A DNA stretch of 64,000 bases from Longimicrobium sp. (GCA_036377595.1 DASUYB010000145.1:1-64000); one strand, 5' to 3'; positions 27,467 through 36,648 are shown, numbered from the stretch's first letter. A program made the numbers and translations. Notes: generated from the letters alone by a model not told the origin.

Positions 27467-28702
27467 ATGGGAGAGGCATACATCCTCGACGCGGTGCGGA
27501 CGCCGCGCGGGCGCGGGAAGAAGGGAAAGGGCTCGCTGACGGAGATTCACCCGCAGGAGCTGCTGGCGCAGACGCTCAACCGGCTGGCCGAGCGCGCCGG
27601 GATCGACCGCGGCGAGGTGGACGACGTCGTCGTCGGCTGCGTGAGCCAGGCCGGCGAGCAGGGCGCCAACATCGCGCGGCAGGCGGTGCTCGCGGCCGAC
27701 TGGCCGGTGCACGTGGGCGGCGTGGCGCTCAACCGCTTCTGCGGCAGCGGGTTGCAGGCGGTGAACTTCGCCGCGATGGGGGTGATGAGCGGCGTGCAGG
27801 ACCTGGTCGTCGGCGGCGGCGTGGAGAGCATGTCGCGCCAGCCGATGGGAAGCGACGGCGCCGGGCCCGACGGGCACAACCTCCGCCTCCGCGCGAAGCA
27901 TCCGCAGGTCCCGCAGGGGATCAGCGCCGACCTGATCGCCACGCTGGAGGGTTTCACCCGCGAGGAGCTGGACCGCTTCGCGTTCGAGTCGCAGATGAAG
28001 GCGGCGCAGGCGCAGCGCGAGTGCCGCTTCGGGCGCGCCCTCTTCCCCGTCGTCGACCCGGCGACGGGCGCGGTGGCGCTGGAGAAGGACGAGTATCTCC
28101 GGCCAGAGACGACGCTGGAGGGCCTGGCCGCGCTGGCGCCGGCGTTCACCGAGGTCGGCGCGACCGCGGTGGGGCCGAACGGCGAGACGCTGGACCAGAT
28201 CGCCCTCTCGCGCTACCCGCAGGCGGGCGAGATCCGGCACCTGCACACGGCGGGGAACGCCAGCGGCATCGTGGACGGCGCGGCGGCGGTTCTCCTCGCG
28301 TCCGCCGACTACGTGCGCACGCGCGGGGTGAAGCCGCGCGCCCGCATCCGCGCGCTGGCCACGCACGCCGAGGAGCCGCTGATCATGCTCACCGCGCCGG
28401 CGGAGACCAGCCGCAAGGCGCTGCGCAAGGCGGGGATGCAAGTGGGCGACATCGACCTGTGGGAGATCAACGAGGCGTTCGCCGCCATTCCCCTGCAGGT
28501 GATGCGGCGGCTCGAGCTCGATCCCGCGAAGGTGAACGTGAACGGCGGCGCCATCGCGCTCGGCCATCCCCTGGGCGCGACGGGAGCGATCCTGCTCGGC
28601 ACCGCGCTGGACGAGCTGGAGCGGCGCGGCCTCGCCACGGCGCTGGTCACGCTCTGCATCGCCGGCGGCCAGGGGATCGCCACCATCATCGAGCGCGTGT
28701 GA
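27467..28702 (+). CDS. Acetyl-CoA C-acyltransferase (thiolase)
   Basis: The 411-residue thiolase has the active Cys-92 in [27 protein letters not shown], the covalent/base region [33 protein letters not shown] with catalytic His, and the second Cys in LCIAGGQG (CxGGxG-type motif slightly altered to CIAGGQG). FadA-type degradative thiolases and acetyl-CoA acetyltransferases share these. Length and the [20 protein letters not shown] opening suit beta-oxidation thiolases. AGGGGAGA is the ribosome binding site. It is followed 14 nt later by a thioesterase gene, and both probably sit behind the palindromic operator. Confidence 0.94.
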   Translation: MGEAYILDAVRTPRGRGKKGKGSLTEIHPQELLAQTLNRLAERAGIDRGEVDDVVVGCVSQAGEQGANIARQAVLAADWPVHVGGVALNRFCGSGLQAVNFAAMGVMSGVQDLVVGGGVESMSRQPMGSDGAGPDGHNLRLRAKHPQVPQGISADLIATLEGFTREELDRFAFESQMKAAQAQRECRFGRALFPVVDPATGAVALEKDEYLRPETTLEGLAALAPAFTEVGATAVGPNGETLDQIALSRYPQAGEIRHLHTAGNASGIVDGAAAVLLASADYVRTRGVKPRARIRALATHAEEPLIMLTAPAETSRKALRKAGMQVGDIDLWEINEAFAAIPLQVMRRLELDPAKVNVNGGAIALGHPLGATGAILLGTALDELERRGLATALVTLCIAGGQGIATIIERV

Positions 28703-28715
28703 GGGGGGGACGAGG

Positions 28716-29219
28716 ATGACGACGACCGAGGCAGCCGTGCGCGAGCGCGCCGTGGCGTGGGAGGATCCGCTGGTCGGCGCGCGCGCCGCGCGGACGATGA
28801 GCGGGATGGAGTACCTGCACGCCATGCTGCGCGGCGAGTACCCGCCGCCGCCCATCGCCATGACGCTCGGCTTCACGCTGGAGATGGCGGAGGAGGGGCG
28901 CGCGGTGTTCGTGATGGAGCCGGCCGAGCATCACTACAACCCGATCGGGATGGTGCACGGCGGCGTTACGGCCACCCTGCTGGATTCGGCGATGGGATGC
29001 GCGGTGCACACCCGCCTTCCCGCCGGCGTGGGCTACACCACGCTGGAGATGAAGGTCAACCTGCTGCGCGCCATCACCATGGACACCGGCCCGGTGCGCT
29101 GCGAGGGCACGCTGATCCACATCGGCCGCACCACCGCGCTGGCCGAAGCGCGCCTCACCGACGCCGCCGGCCGCCTCCTGGCCCACGCGACGAGCACCTG
29201 CCTGCTCGTGAAGCCGTAG
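28716..29219 (+). CDS. PaaI-family hotdog acyl-CoA thioesterase
   Basis: The 167-residue single hotdog domain has the PaaI signature [20 protein letters not shown] followed by [13 protein letters not shown], and [20 protein letters not shown]. Such enzymes hydrolyse aryl- or medium-chain acyl-CoA. It begins 14 nt after the thiolase stop with GAGG upstream, so the two form an operon for acyl-CoA turnover. Substrate is not deducible. Confidence 0.92.
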   Translation: MTTTEAAVRERAVAWEDPLVGARAARTMSGMEYLHAMLRGEYPPPPIAMTLGFTLEMAEEGRAVFVMEPAEHHYNPIGMVHGGVTATLLDSAMGCAVHTRLPAGVGYTTLEMKVNLLRAITMDTGPVRCEGTLIHIGRTTALAEARLTDAAGRLLAHATSTCLLVKP

Positions 29220-29246
29220 CCATCGCGCGATGCCGGGCAGACCAGC

Positions 29247-29272
29247 GGGGCGGACCGATGCCGGTCCGCCCC
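29247..29272 (+). terminator. Hairpin after the thioesterase gene
   Basis: A 10-bp stem GGGGCGGACC / GGTCCGCCCC with loop GATGCC, then GTTC. A nearly identical hairpin (one mismatch) occurs at 30600-30625 beside the second copy of the neighbouring repeat, so it may belong to the repeat rather than to the gene. Confidence 0.5.
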
Positions 29273-29284
29273 GTTCGCCATGAT

Positions 29285-29463
29285 GTCATTCCGAAGGCGC
29301 CGCGCTCCTGACCTCCGTCCGCACCGAATTCTGTGGCGCCTGAGGAATCTGTGGCCAGCGTCCGGGCAATCGGCGGCCTGTCGCTCGGCAACAGGCTATA
29401 AATTACTCGGGCGCAACGACTTGGGAGCATTTCGACAGCTCGGCGCAACGCCCTCGGAATGAC
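29285..29463. repeat. 179-bp intergenic repeat, copy 1 (GTCATTCCGAAGG family)
   Basis: It starts GTCATTCCGAAGGCGCCGCG, has an inner GCGCCTGAGGAATCT and a TATAAATTACTCGGGCGC centre, and ends GCCCTCGGAATGAC. It is internally symmetrical and homologous along its length to 30656-30834, in the same orientation. The ends are also related in design to the GTCATCCTGAGG family. Confidence 0.8.
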
Positions 29464-29496
29464 AGATTGTCCTTCCGTCACCCTTATCGCTCCCCG

Positions 29497-30471
29497 TCAC
29501 AGCCAGCCGAGGATCCTGGAGTGGATGAAGCCCCAGGCCACCATGCACAGGAGGAACGCGACGACGACGAAGAAGCCCCAGTACGACTCGCCGGGCGGAA
29601 AGAGGTGCGTGAAGTTCATCCCGTAGATCCCGGCCACGAAGTTCGGGACCATGATGATGACGGTGACCGCCGTCAGCCGCTTCATGATCAGGCCCAGGCG
29701 GTTGAACGCGTAGAAGACGTGCACGTCCAGCGCGGTGCCCAGCAGGTCGCGGTAGGTGTCGAGCTCGGCCAGCAGGTGCTCGGCGTGGTCCTGTACGTCC
29801 TCGAAGTACGGCCGCAGCGCGTCGGGCACGGCACGTTCGCGGCGGAGCACCTCGCCGAGCACGTGTCCCGTGGGCGCCAGCAGGCGGGGGACGCGCAGGA
29901 GTTCCTCGCGCAGCCGGAAGAGGTCGGCGGCCGCGCCTTCCGCGCCGGTGAAGATCTCCTCGCGGATCCGCTCGATCCGCTCGCGGACGCGGTCCTCCAC
30001 GGTGAAGTAGCCGTCCACCAGGCTTTCGAAGAGCGTGTACACCAGCGACGCCACGCCCAGGCCATGCCGCCCCTCGTGCTGCTCCCACCGCCGGCGCGAC
30101 TGCTCCAGCACATCCAGGATCGCGGGCGAGCGGCGGTGGATAGTCACCAGGTAGCGCTCGCCCCAGAACAGGTTCAGCTCGCGCGGCGCGAAGCCCACGC
30201 CGCTCTGCTCCGCGGCGTAGACGACAATGAAGTAGTAGCCGGGGAAGGCGCTGCACCGGGGGCGCTCGTGCGGCCGCGTCACCTCCTCCAGCGCGAGCTC
30301 GTGCAGGCCGAGTTCGCGCCGCAGCAGCTCCACCTCGGCGGGGCCCGGATCGGCGATGTCGAGCCACACCCGGTTGCCGGGCTCCGCCAGCAGCTCGCCG
30401 AGCCGCCCCGAGTCAGCTTCCGCCGGGACTTCCCGCTCACCCGCATCGACCACCAGCCGCATCGTCCCCAT
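29497..30471 (-). CDS. corA: CorA-family divalent-cation transporter
   Basis: The 324-residue protein has a large cytoplasmic N-terminal domain (LNLFWGERYLVTIHRRSPAI) and a long helix (ALRPYFEDVQDHAEHLLAEL). Two C-terminal membrane helices follow, with the selectivity motif in GIYGMNFTHLF between them. This is the CorA Mg2+/Co2+ channel layout; the Thr/Asn following GMN is YGMNF in common with CorA. Both flanks carry the same 179-bp repeat in direct orientation. Confidence 0.92.
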   Translation of the reverse strand: MGTMRLVVDAGEREVPAEADSGRLGELLAEPGNRVWLDIADPGPAEVELLRRELGLHELALEEVTRPHERPRCSAFPGYYFIVVYAAEQSGVGFAPRELNLFWGERYLVTIHRRSPAILDVLEQSRRRWEQHEGRHGLGVASLVYTLFESLVDGYFTVEDRVRERIERIREEIFTGAEGAAADLFRLREELLRVPRLLAPTGHVLGEVLRRERAVPDALRPYFEDVQDHAEHLLAELDTYRDLLGTALDVHVFYAFNRLGLIMKRLTAVTVIIMVPNFVAGIYGMNFTHLFPPGESYWGFFVVVAFLLCMVAWGFIHSRILGWL

Positions 30472-30599
30472 GGTGCCTCCTCCGCGTAGCGGTGCGCGTT
30501 CACCGGGATGTCGCGAGACCGGACTGCGGGAAGATGATACGGCGCGCCTTCGCCAGATCCAACCGGATGCCGCGGCGCAGTCGGCGAAGGGATGCGAAC

Positions 30600-30834
30600 G
30601 GGGCGAACCGATGCCGGTCCGCCCCGCTTGTTGTCACACACTGACCTCAACGGCTGTCATTCCGAAGGCGCCGCGCTCCGTATTCGCGTCCGCGCTGAAT
30701 ACTGCGGCGCCTGAGGAATCTATAGACGGGGCCCGCGCAGACCTCAGACTTTCTCGCGGAAACCGGCTATAGATTCCTCGGGCGCAACAACTTGGGAGGA
30801 CTTCGACGGTTCGGGGCAGCGCCCTCGGAATGAC
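30600..30834. repeat. Repeat copy 2 with associated hairpin
   Basis: The hairpin GGGGCGAACC / GGTCCGCCCC (30600-30625) is followed by a 179-bp unit (30656-30834) homologous to 29285-29463, beginning GTCATTCCGAAGGCGCCGCG and ending GCCCTCGGAATGAC. The 402-nt gap 30472-30873 contains nothing else recognisable apart from short leader sequence of corA. Confidence 0.8.
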
Positions 30835-30873
30835 AGATTGGGTAACCGCGCGCGGTTCACCATCACCGCCCTC

Positions 30874-32364
30874 TCAGTGCCCCGCAACGAATCCCATGAT
30901 CGCCCTCGCGACGCGCTGGGCGGCGGGGGCGTCGTAGTTCCCCATCACCGCCACGGTCCAGCTCCCGTCGGCGAGCCAGTACAGGTCCGAGTTGATGCCG
31001 GACGAGCCGCCACCGCCGTCGTGGCCCACCACGCCCTCTCCATCGACCTCGAACACCTGGAAGCCGTAGCCGTAGTTGCGCAGCCCGCCTTCCTTCACCG
31101 TCGTCAGCCGCTCCACCATCGCGGCGCTCACGAGCTTCCCGCCGCGCAGCGCCTGGGCGAAGCGAGCCATGTCGCCTGCGGTGGAGTAGAAGCCGCCGGC
31201 CGGCGTGCCGCGCAGCCCCAGGAACGCCCAGTTCGGCCGCCGCGGGTTCATCCCCAGCGGGTCGTCGTCGAAGCGGCCGTATCCCACCGCCAGGTTCTCC
31301 ACCGGATCGTTGATGGCGTACGCGTCGGTGCGCGTCATCCCCGCGGGCGCCCAGACGTGGCGGCGGACGTACTCGTAGTAGTTCTCCCCCGACACCCGCT
31401 CGACGACCGCGCCGAGGACCACGAAGCCCTCGTTGCTGTACTCGGCGCGCGTCCCCGGCTCGTACGCCAGCGGCTCGCGCGCGAACACCTCCAGCAGTGA
31501 CGCGGCGGTGGGATAGTCCTTCCGCCGGTCGTAGCCCGGACGCTCGAAGAAGGGGCCCAGCCCGGCCGAGTGCGTCAGCAGCTGGTGGATGGTGATCTTC
31601 CGCGCCGCCTCGGCGTTCGGGTAGTCGGGGAGCACCTTCGCCAGCGTGTCGTCGAAGCTCAGCTTCCCCGCCTCCACCAGCTGCGCGATGGCCACGGCGG
31701 TGAACATCTTCCCCATCGAGGCGATGTTGAAGCGCGTCTCCACGTTGTTGGGCACGTGGAAGCCGCGCTCCGCCTCGCCCCACGCCTGCTCCAGCACCAC
31801 GCGGTCGCCCTTCATCACCCGCACCACCCCCGAGAACTCGTCGCGCGCCACGGCGGCCGCCACCCGCGCGGCGATGGTGTCGCGGATCTCCGCCTCGGAG
31901 AAGCGCCCGCGCGTCCACGGCTCCATCGGCGGCGCGGCGGCGAACACACCCACGCCCTCGGCGCGGTTGGGCTCGCCCCGGCCGGTGCCCAGCAGCAGGT
32001 GCGCGGGGCGGCCGGTGCGGCGCACGCGCACGTCGAAGCGCAGCGGGTCGGCCGCGCGAGAGATGCCGGTGACGTCGAGCCCGCCGCTCTGCGCCTGCAC
32101 GCGCTGGAGGAAGGCCACCTGGCCCTCGATCGGCTCGCGGCGCCGCGCCGACTCGGAGAGCGAGGTGTCGGCCCAGCGGCGCACGCGCGCGCTGTCTCCG
32201 CTGTTGATCGCGTCGAGCAGCGCCTGCGCGATGCGCCCGATCGCCGACGCGGGGAGCGCGGCCGGCGCGCCGGAGGACGGGACCACGTTCGCCGGCGCCT
32301 GCGCTACGGCCGGCGCGGCGGACAGGACGAGCGCCGCCGCGGCGAGGGTGCTGTATCGTTTCAT
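30874..32364 (-). CDS. Secreted serine hydrolase, class C beta-lactamase-like fold
   Basis: The 496-residue protein has a signal peptide (LAAAALVLSAAPAVAQA), then a domain of about 120 residues (IAQALLDAINSGDSARVRRW) of the type seen before such hydrolases. The beta-lactamase/transpeptidase domain follows, with the nucleophile Ser-216 and Lys-219 in FNIASMGKMF, Tyr-309 in EYSNEGF and HDGGGGSSG as the third motif. Family members are DD-peptidases, esterases or D-amino-acid amidases; the activity cannot be fixed from sequence. It has no operon partner. Confidence 0.9.
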   Translation of the reverse strand: MKRYSTLAAAALVLSAAPAVAQAPANVVPSSGAPAALPASAIGRIAQALLDAINSGDSARVRRWADTSLSESARRREPIEGQVAFLQRVQAQSGGLDVTGISRAADPLRFDVRVRRTGRPAHLLLGTGRGEPNRAEGVGVFAAAPPMEPWTRGRFSEAEIRDTIAARVAAAVARDEFSGVVRVMKGDRVVLEQAWGEAERGFHVPNNVETRFNIASMGKMFTAVAIAQLVEAGKLSFDDTLAKVLPDYPNAEAARKITIHQLLTHSAGLGPFFERPGYDRRKDYPTAASLLEVFAREPLAYEPGTRAEYSNEGFVVLGAVVERVSGENYYEYVRRHVWAPAGMTRTDAYAINDPVENLAVGYGRFDDDPLGMNPRRPNWAFLGLRGTPAGGFYSTAGDMARFAQALRGGKLVSAAMVERLTTVKEGGLRNYGYGFQVFEVDGEGVVGHDGGGGSSGINSDLYWLADGSWTVAVMGNYDAPAAQRVARAIMGFVAGH

Positions 32365-32462
32365 CGGTCGATTTCGGGATGGGGATACGAGAAGAGCCGC
32401 GGCCCGGTGCCGCGGCTCTGCGTTCGACGGATGGTTCGCCCGGAACGTTGGAATCCGGCTCG

Positions 32463-32855
32463 CTACACGTATTGGCTGACGAACCGGAGATAACCCTGCC
32501 GCCCGCCTTCCTTTGTCCAGCGCCGCACCGACTTCTGGATCCGCTTCAGGCAGGAGACGATTTCCTCGGCCGTCTTCGCGCCGTCCACGACAGAGGGCAT
32601 TCCCTCCGCGTCACGACCCAGCCGCCACTCGCAGATCGCGCGAATCGCGTGGTAGACGTCGCCGCGGAGATCGGTGAGCTGGCGCTCAGGGGGCGTGCGC
32701 CCGCGCAGCTCCGCCGAGTAGTCGCCGACCAACGCCTCGAGCGCGCCGTCGACGTCGTAGTCGAGGAGCGCGGGATTCCGGCGGTGCACTGAGACGATGG
32801 CGGCTTCGATGTTCTGGAGAACGTCCTCGTACTGCTCCACGACCCGGTCGCGCAT
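32463..32855 (-). CDS. Small helical hypothetical protein
   Basis: The 130-residue product starts at 32855, with AGGAGGAG about 8 nt upstream, which decides this start against longer frames. It is mostly helical and charged (VVEQYEDVLQNIEAAIVSVH, EEIVSCLKRIQKSVRRWTKE) and has no signal or membrane segment. A promoter candidate lies 50 nt upstream and is divergent from the TetR promoter. I do not recognise the family. Confidence 0.8.
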   Translation of the reverse strand: MRDRVVEQYEDVLQNIEAAIVSVHRRNPALLDYDVDGALEALVGDYSAELRGRTPPERQLTDLRGDVYHAIRAICEWRLGRDAEGMPSVVDGAKTAEEIVSCLKRIQKSVRRWTKEGGRQGYLRFVSQYV

Positions 32856-32904
32856 CGGTGTAACTCCTCCTGATTCCAGGATCGATCGATGTTCGGGACG
32901 GAGA

Positions 32905-32932
32905 AGTATACGCCGTAAACGCCGGATCGCAA
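32905..32932 (-). promoter_or_regulatory. Candidate promoter for the helical hypothetical gene
   Basis: On the minus strand TTGCGA (32932-32927), a 16-nt spacer and TATACT (32910-32905). It stands back to back with the TetR promoter about 20 nt away, so one regulator could control both. Confidence 0.45.
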
Positions 32933-32952
32933 TCCGCCGCGAACCCGATCCG

Positions 32953-33005
32953 TTGCCCAGCTCGACAGATGCGGATATCCTGACCGGAGTCACTGACCAG
33001 GGTCA
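32953..33005 (+). promoter_or_regulatory. TetR promoter candidate with tandem operator palindromes
   Basis: TTGCCC (32953-32958), 17-nt spacer and TATCCT (32976-32981). It is followed at once by two 12-bp palindromes TGACCGGAGTCA (32981-32992) and TGACCAGGGTCA (32994-33005), each TGAC-N4-GTCA, one nucleotide apart. The last base is the A of the TetR start codon. The arrangement suits autorepression. Confidence 0.5.
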
Positions 33006-33598
33006 TGAAGATGAAGAAAGTTCGGCAGGAACGCAGCTTCGAGACTCGCGACCGCATCGTCGCGGCGGCGCGGGAGCTGTTCCGCGAGCGGGGATTCGCC
33101 GCCACCTCGGCCGAGCAGATCGCCGCGCGCGCGGGCGTCGCCAAGGGGACGGTGTTCCTGCACGGCGGCTCGAAGGAGCGGCTGCTGCTGATGGCCTACG
33201 AGGCCGAGGTGGTGGAGACGGCGACGGCCGCGCTCGCCGCCGTGGACCCCGCGCTGCCGATGGCGCGCACGCTCGAGGAGATCTTCGGCCACTTCTTCCA
33301 GCTCTACGAGCGCGACGTGACGCTGGCGCGGAAGTTCGTGAAGGAGCAGATCGTCGCCACGCACCCCGAGAACCCGCTGGCGCCGCTCACGCTCGATTTC
33401 GTCGCGCGCCTGGCCGAGCTCATCGCGCGCCGCCAGGCCGATGGCGAGGTGCACCCCGAGGTCAACCCGGCCCTGGCCGCGCAGAGCTCGTACGCGCTGT
33501 ACAGCGGCGTGCTGGTCGGCTGGCTCAGCGGCTGGATTCCCGACCCCACCACGCGCGACCGCATCCTCGCGGGCATCCTGCACCTCCACTGGCATTGA
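33005..33598 (+). CDS. TetR/AcrR-family transcriptional regulator
   Basis: The 197-residue regulator has the TetR helix-turn-helix: TRDRIVAAARELFRERGFAA, TSAEQIAARAGVAKGTVFLH, though FLHGGSKERLL replaces the usual F-YF-SKE-L. The ligand domain (residues 60-197) is family-variable. ATG 33005 lies within the tandem palindromes; a second Met two codons later (33011) is possible. It overlaps or abuts the FAD monooxygenase gene, which is probably its target. Confidence 0.93.
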   Translation: MKMKKVRQERSFETRDRIVAAARELFRERGFAATSAEQIAARAGVAKGTVFLHGGSKERLLLMAYEAEVVETATAALAAVDPALPMARTLEEIFGHFFQLYERDVTLARKFVKEQIVATHPENPLAPLTLDFVARLAELIARRQADGEVHPEVNPALAAQSSYALYSGVLVGWLSGWIPDPTTRDRILAGILHLHWH

Positions 33599-33600
33599 GC

Positions 33601-34749
33601 GTGGCGGCCGGCGTGGTGATCGTCGGCGGCGGGATCGGCGGGCTGACGGCCGCCATCGCGCTGCGCCGCCGCGGTTTCGAGCCGCGGCTGTACGAGGCCG
33701 CGCCCGAGCTGCGCGAGGTCGGCGCGGGGATCGGCGTGCCTCCGAACGCGGTGCAGGTGCTCGACCGCCTCGGCCTCGCCGAAGCCGTTGCCGCGGAGGG
33801 CCAGCCGACGCGCATCGCCGAGCTGCGCGACGCCCGCGCCGGCCTTCTCCGCCGCGCCGACATGTCGTACGCCACGGATGGCCGCATCTGGCCGACGATC
33901 GCTATCCACCGCGGCCGCCTGCAGCGCATCCTGGCCAAGCAGCTTCCGCCGGCGTCCATCCACACCGGCAAGCAGTGCACGGGCGTGGAGCTGGATGGAG
34001 ATCGCGCCATCGTCCGCTTCGTCGATGGATCGAGCACGGACGCGGACCTCGTCATCGGCGCGGACGGCCTGCGCTCGGTCGTGCGCGCCTCGATCGTCCC
34101 CGGCGCGCGGCTGCGCTACTCCGGCCAGACGTCGTGGCGCGGCGTCGCGAAGTACCATCTCCCCGCAGAGATGGACGCCGTGGGATGGGAGGTGTGGTCG
34201 GCGGGCGCCCGCGTCGGCTTCTCCGCCATCGGCCACGGCGAAGTCTACTGGTACGCGACGATGGACGCGCCCGAGGGCGGCACCGACGCGCCGGGGACGC
34301 TCGCCGCGAACTTGGCCGCGCTCGCGGAGCCCTTCCCCGCCCCGATCCCGCAGCTCATCGGGGCGACTGAGGAGGCGCGGATCACGCGCACCGACCTCGT
34401 CGACCTGGCGCCGATCGCGACCTGGCACCGCGGCCGCGTGGTCCTGCTCGGCGACGCTGCCCACGCCACCACGCCCAACCTCGGCCAGGGCGGCGCCCAG
34501 GCCATCGAGGACGCATGGGTGCTGGCCGACCGCCTGGCCGCGCACCAGCGGATCGAGCCCGCGCTGGCCGAGTACGAGCGCATCCGCATGCCGAAGGCGC
34601 GGATGGTGGTGAACCTCTCCTGGCGCTTCGGGAAGATGATGCACCTCGCCAACCCGATCGCCCGCGCGGCGCGCAACCTCCTCTTCCGCGCGATGCCCGA
34701 GCGCCTCGCCCGCCGCCAGTACGACGCGCTGTATCGCCTGAACTGCTGA
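33601..34749 (+). CDS. FAD-dependent aromatic-type monooxygenase
   Basis: The 382-residue protein has the Rossmann GVVIVGGGIGGLTAAIALRR at residues 4-22, the second FAD motif DLVIGADGLRSVVR (DG motif) and the GD motif VVLLGDAAHATTPNLGQGG. That is the arrangement of salicylate/PHBH-type class A flavin hydroxylases that use NAD(P)H. The start is taken as GTG 33601. A TTG at 33595 overlaps the TetR stop and is an alternative. Substrate unknown; detoxification of an aromatic sensed by the TetR protein is inference. Confidence 0.9.
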   Translation: MAAGVVIVGGGIGGLTAAIALRRRGFEPRLYEAAPELREVGAGIGVPPNAVQVLDRLGLAEAVAAEGQPTRIAELRDARAGLLRRADMSYATDGRIWPTIAIHRGRLQRILAKQLPPASIHTGKQCTGVELDGDRAIVRFVDGSSTDADLVIGADGLRSVVRASIVPGARLRYSGQTSWRGVAKYHLPAEMDAVGWEVWSAGARVGFSAIGHGEVYWYATMDAPEGGTDAPGTLAANLAALAEPFPAPIPQLIGATEEARITRTDLVDLAPIATWHRGRVVLLGDAAHATTPNLGQGGAQAIEDAWVLADRLAAHQRIEPALAEYERIRMPKARMVVNLSWRFGKMMHLANPIARAARNLLFRAMPERLARRQYDALYRLNC

Positions 34750-34769
34750 CGCCGCGCGGTTTGCGGTTG

Positions 34770-34820
34770 ATGTCCGTGAAGGCGGACAGCGTGTAGTTGT
34801 AGCCGCGACTTCAGTCGCAT
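34770..34820. repeat. Half unit of the AGTCCGC family
   Basis: TGTCCGTGAAGGCGGACAG followed by GTAGTTGTAGCCGCGACTTC and AGTCGCAT. Only the right half of the full palindromic unit is present. Confidence 0.7.
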
Positions 34821-34923
34821 ACCTCCCCATCCCCGCGCACTCGCCCTCTCGCAGGCTCTCGCAGACGAAAACGGCGGCGGAGCCGAAGCCCCGCCGCCGC
34901 TCTGCGTCACCCTGCACGCTGTC

Positions 34924-36171
34924 CTACGCCTCGTAGCGCTTCACCGCCAGGCACACGTTATGGCCACCGAAGCCGAACGAGTTGCTGAGGGCCAGCCGCA
35001 CCGGCCGCTCCACCATCCCGTTCGTCGCGTAGTCCAGGTCGCAGTCGGGGTCGCGCTCGTGGAAGTTGATGGTCGGCGGGATCTTCCCCTCGCGGCAGAC
35101 GAGCGCGCTGATCACCGCCTCCACCCCGCCCGCGGCGCCCAGCGTGTGCCCCGTCATCGACTTGGTCGATCCCACGATGATGTGGCAGGCGCGCTCGCCC
35201 AGCGCCGTCTTGATCGCCGCCGTCTCGTTCTTGTCGTTGGCCGGCGTGCTGGTGCCGTGCGCGTTCACGTAATCCACGTCCTCCGGCGTCGCCCCCGCCT
35301 CCTTCAGCGCGAGCTGGATCGCGCGCACCGCCCCTTCCCCGCCCTCGGCCGGCGCGGTGATGTGGTACGCGTCGGCCGTCTGCCCGTAGCCGACCACCTC
35401 GGCCACGATCTTCGCCCCGCGCGCCCGGGCGTGCTCCAGCTCCTCCAGGATCACCATCCCCGACCCCTCGCCCAGCACGAAGCCGTCGCGGGTCGCGTCG
35501 AAGGGGCGGCTGGCGGTCTCGGGAGAATCGTTGCGCTCCGAGAGCGCGGTCATCGACGCGAAGCCGGCGATCGTCTGCGGGCTCACCGTGGCCTCCGTGC
35601 CCCCGGCCACCATCAGGTCCGCCTCGCCGTACTTGATCGACCGGAAGGCGTTCCCCACCGCGTGGGCGGACGAGGCGCAGGCCGAGACGGTGCAGTAGTT
35701 CGGCCCCTTCAGCCCGTAGCGGATCGAGACGAGACCCGCGGCGATGTCGCCGATGAACATGGGGACGAAGAAGGGCGAGACGCGGCGAGGTCCCGCCTCG
35801 ATGAGCTTGCGGTGCTGCTCCTCGAAGGTCCAGATCCCGCCGATGCCGGTGCCGATGATCACCCCGAAGCGCGTGGGGTCGATCTCGCCCAGGCTCTCAT
35901 CGAGCCCCGCCTCGCGCATGGCCTGCACGCTGGAGGCGATGGCGAACTGGGCGAAGCGGTCGGTGCGCTTCACCTCCTTGCGGTCGATGTACTGCTCCGG
36001 CTCGAACCCCTTCACCTCGCAGGCGAAGCGGACCTTGAAGTCGGTGGCGTCGAACTGGGTGATCGGGCCCGCGCCGCTGGTGCCGCCCAGCAGGGCCTCC
36101 CACGTGGACGCCACGTCCAGCCCCACGGGCGTCAGCAGCCCGGTGCCCGTGATCACGACTCGGCGATTCAT
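34924..36171 (-). CDS. fabF: 3-oxoacyl-ACP synthase II FabF
   Basis: The elongating condensing enzyme of type II fatty-acid synthesis. The 415 residues carry Cys-165 in VSACASSAHAVG, His in VNAHGTSTPANDKNE and the second His in STKSMTGHTLGAAGG. ATG 36171 is chosen over TTG 36174 one codon earlier; GGAG lies about 9 nt upstream. It is downstream of acpP, but an intrinsic terminator candidate stands between the two. Confidence 0.97.
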   Translation of the reverse strand: MNRRVVITGTGLLTPVGLDVASTWEALLGGTSGAGPITQFDATDFKVRFACEVKGFEPEQYIDRKEVKRTDRFAQFAIASSVQAMREAGLDESLGEIDPTRFGVIIGTGIGGIWTFEEQHRKLIEAGPRRVSPFFVPMFIGDIAAGLVSIRYGLKGPNYCTVSACASSAHAVGNAFRSIKYGEADLMVAGGTEATVSPQTIAGFASMTALSERNDSPETASRPFDATRDGFVLGEGSGMVILEELEHARARGAKIVAEVVGYGQTADAYHITAPAEGGEGAVRAIQLALKEAGATPEDVDYVNAHGTSTPANDKNETAAIKTALGERACHIIVGSTKSMTGHTLGAAGGVEAVISALVCREGKIPPTINFHERDPDCDLDYATNGMVERPVRLALSNSFGFGGHNVCLAVKRYEA

Positions 36172-36257
36172 CAACCGCTCCGTTTCCCGAATCTCGCGGT
36201 CTCCGGACCATCAGCCTGGAGACCGCCGTCAGCGCCGTCCAGCGGGGGACGGCGGCG

Positions 36258-36301
36258 AAAAAACGCGTGCCGCGAGCCCGGGGTGCGGGAGCGCGGCACG
36301 C
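36258..36301 (-). terminator. Intrinsic terminator between acpP and fabF
   Basis: On the minus strand a 10-bp perfect stem GCGTGCCGCG / CGCGGCACGC is followed by G and six T. A further 9-bp hairpin GCGGTCTCC / GGAGACCGC lies closer to fabF. This allows acpP to be made in excess over FabF. Confidence 0.7.
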
Positions 36302-36316
36302 GGAAGAGACCCGCGC

Positions 36317-36559
36317 TCAGGAAGCCTGGGCGTGGCTCTGGATGTACTTGATGGCGTCGCCGACGGTCTGGAGCTTCTCGGCCTCCTCGTCCGGGATCTC
36401 CATCCCGAACTCCTCCTCGAACGCCATCACCAGCTCCACCGTGTCGAGCGAGTCGGCGCCCAGGTCCTCCACGAACGAGGCCTCCGGGGTCACCTTCTCG
36501 GGCTCCACGCCCAGCTCGTTGATGATGATGTCCTTGACCTTCTGCTCGATGTCCGCCAT
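36317..36559 (-). CDS. acpP: Acyl carrier protein
   Basis: An 80-residue acidic carrier with the phosphopantetheine site Ser-37 in [20 protein letters not shown]. It carries growing acyl chains for the Fab enzymes encoded on both sides. AGGAGCAGATCGCA precedes the ATG, and a terminator follows the stop. Confidence 0.98.
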   Translation of the reverse strand: MADIEQKVKDIIINELGVEPEKVTPEASFVEDLGADSLDTVELVMAFEEEFGMEIPDEEAEKLQTVGDAIKYIQSHAQAS

Positions 36560-36648
36560 TGCGATCTGCTCCTGAAAGGGTTCTTCGCGTCCGTCGCTTT
36601 GCGTTTCTCTCGGGGCCTTCGCATCAGTCCGGGGGCCGCCCGCCCGCC

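Noticed and set aside
29247-30834. corA as cargo of a composite transposon
   Set aside because: The flanking repeats have no transposase, no terminal inverted repeats of an IS and no visible target-site duplication; direct-repeat recombination is a simpler reading.
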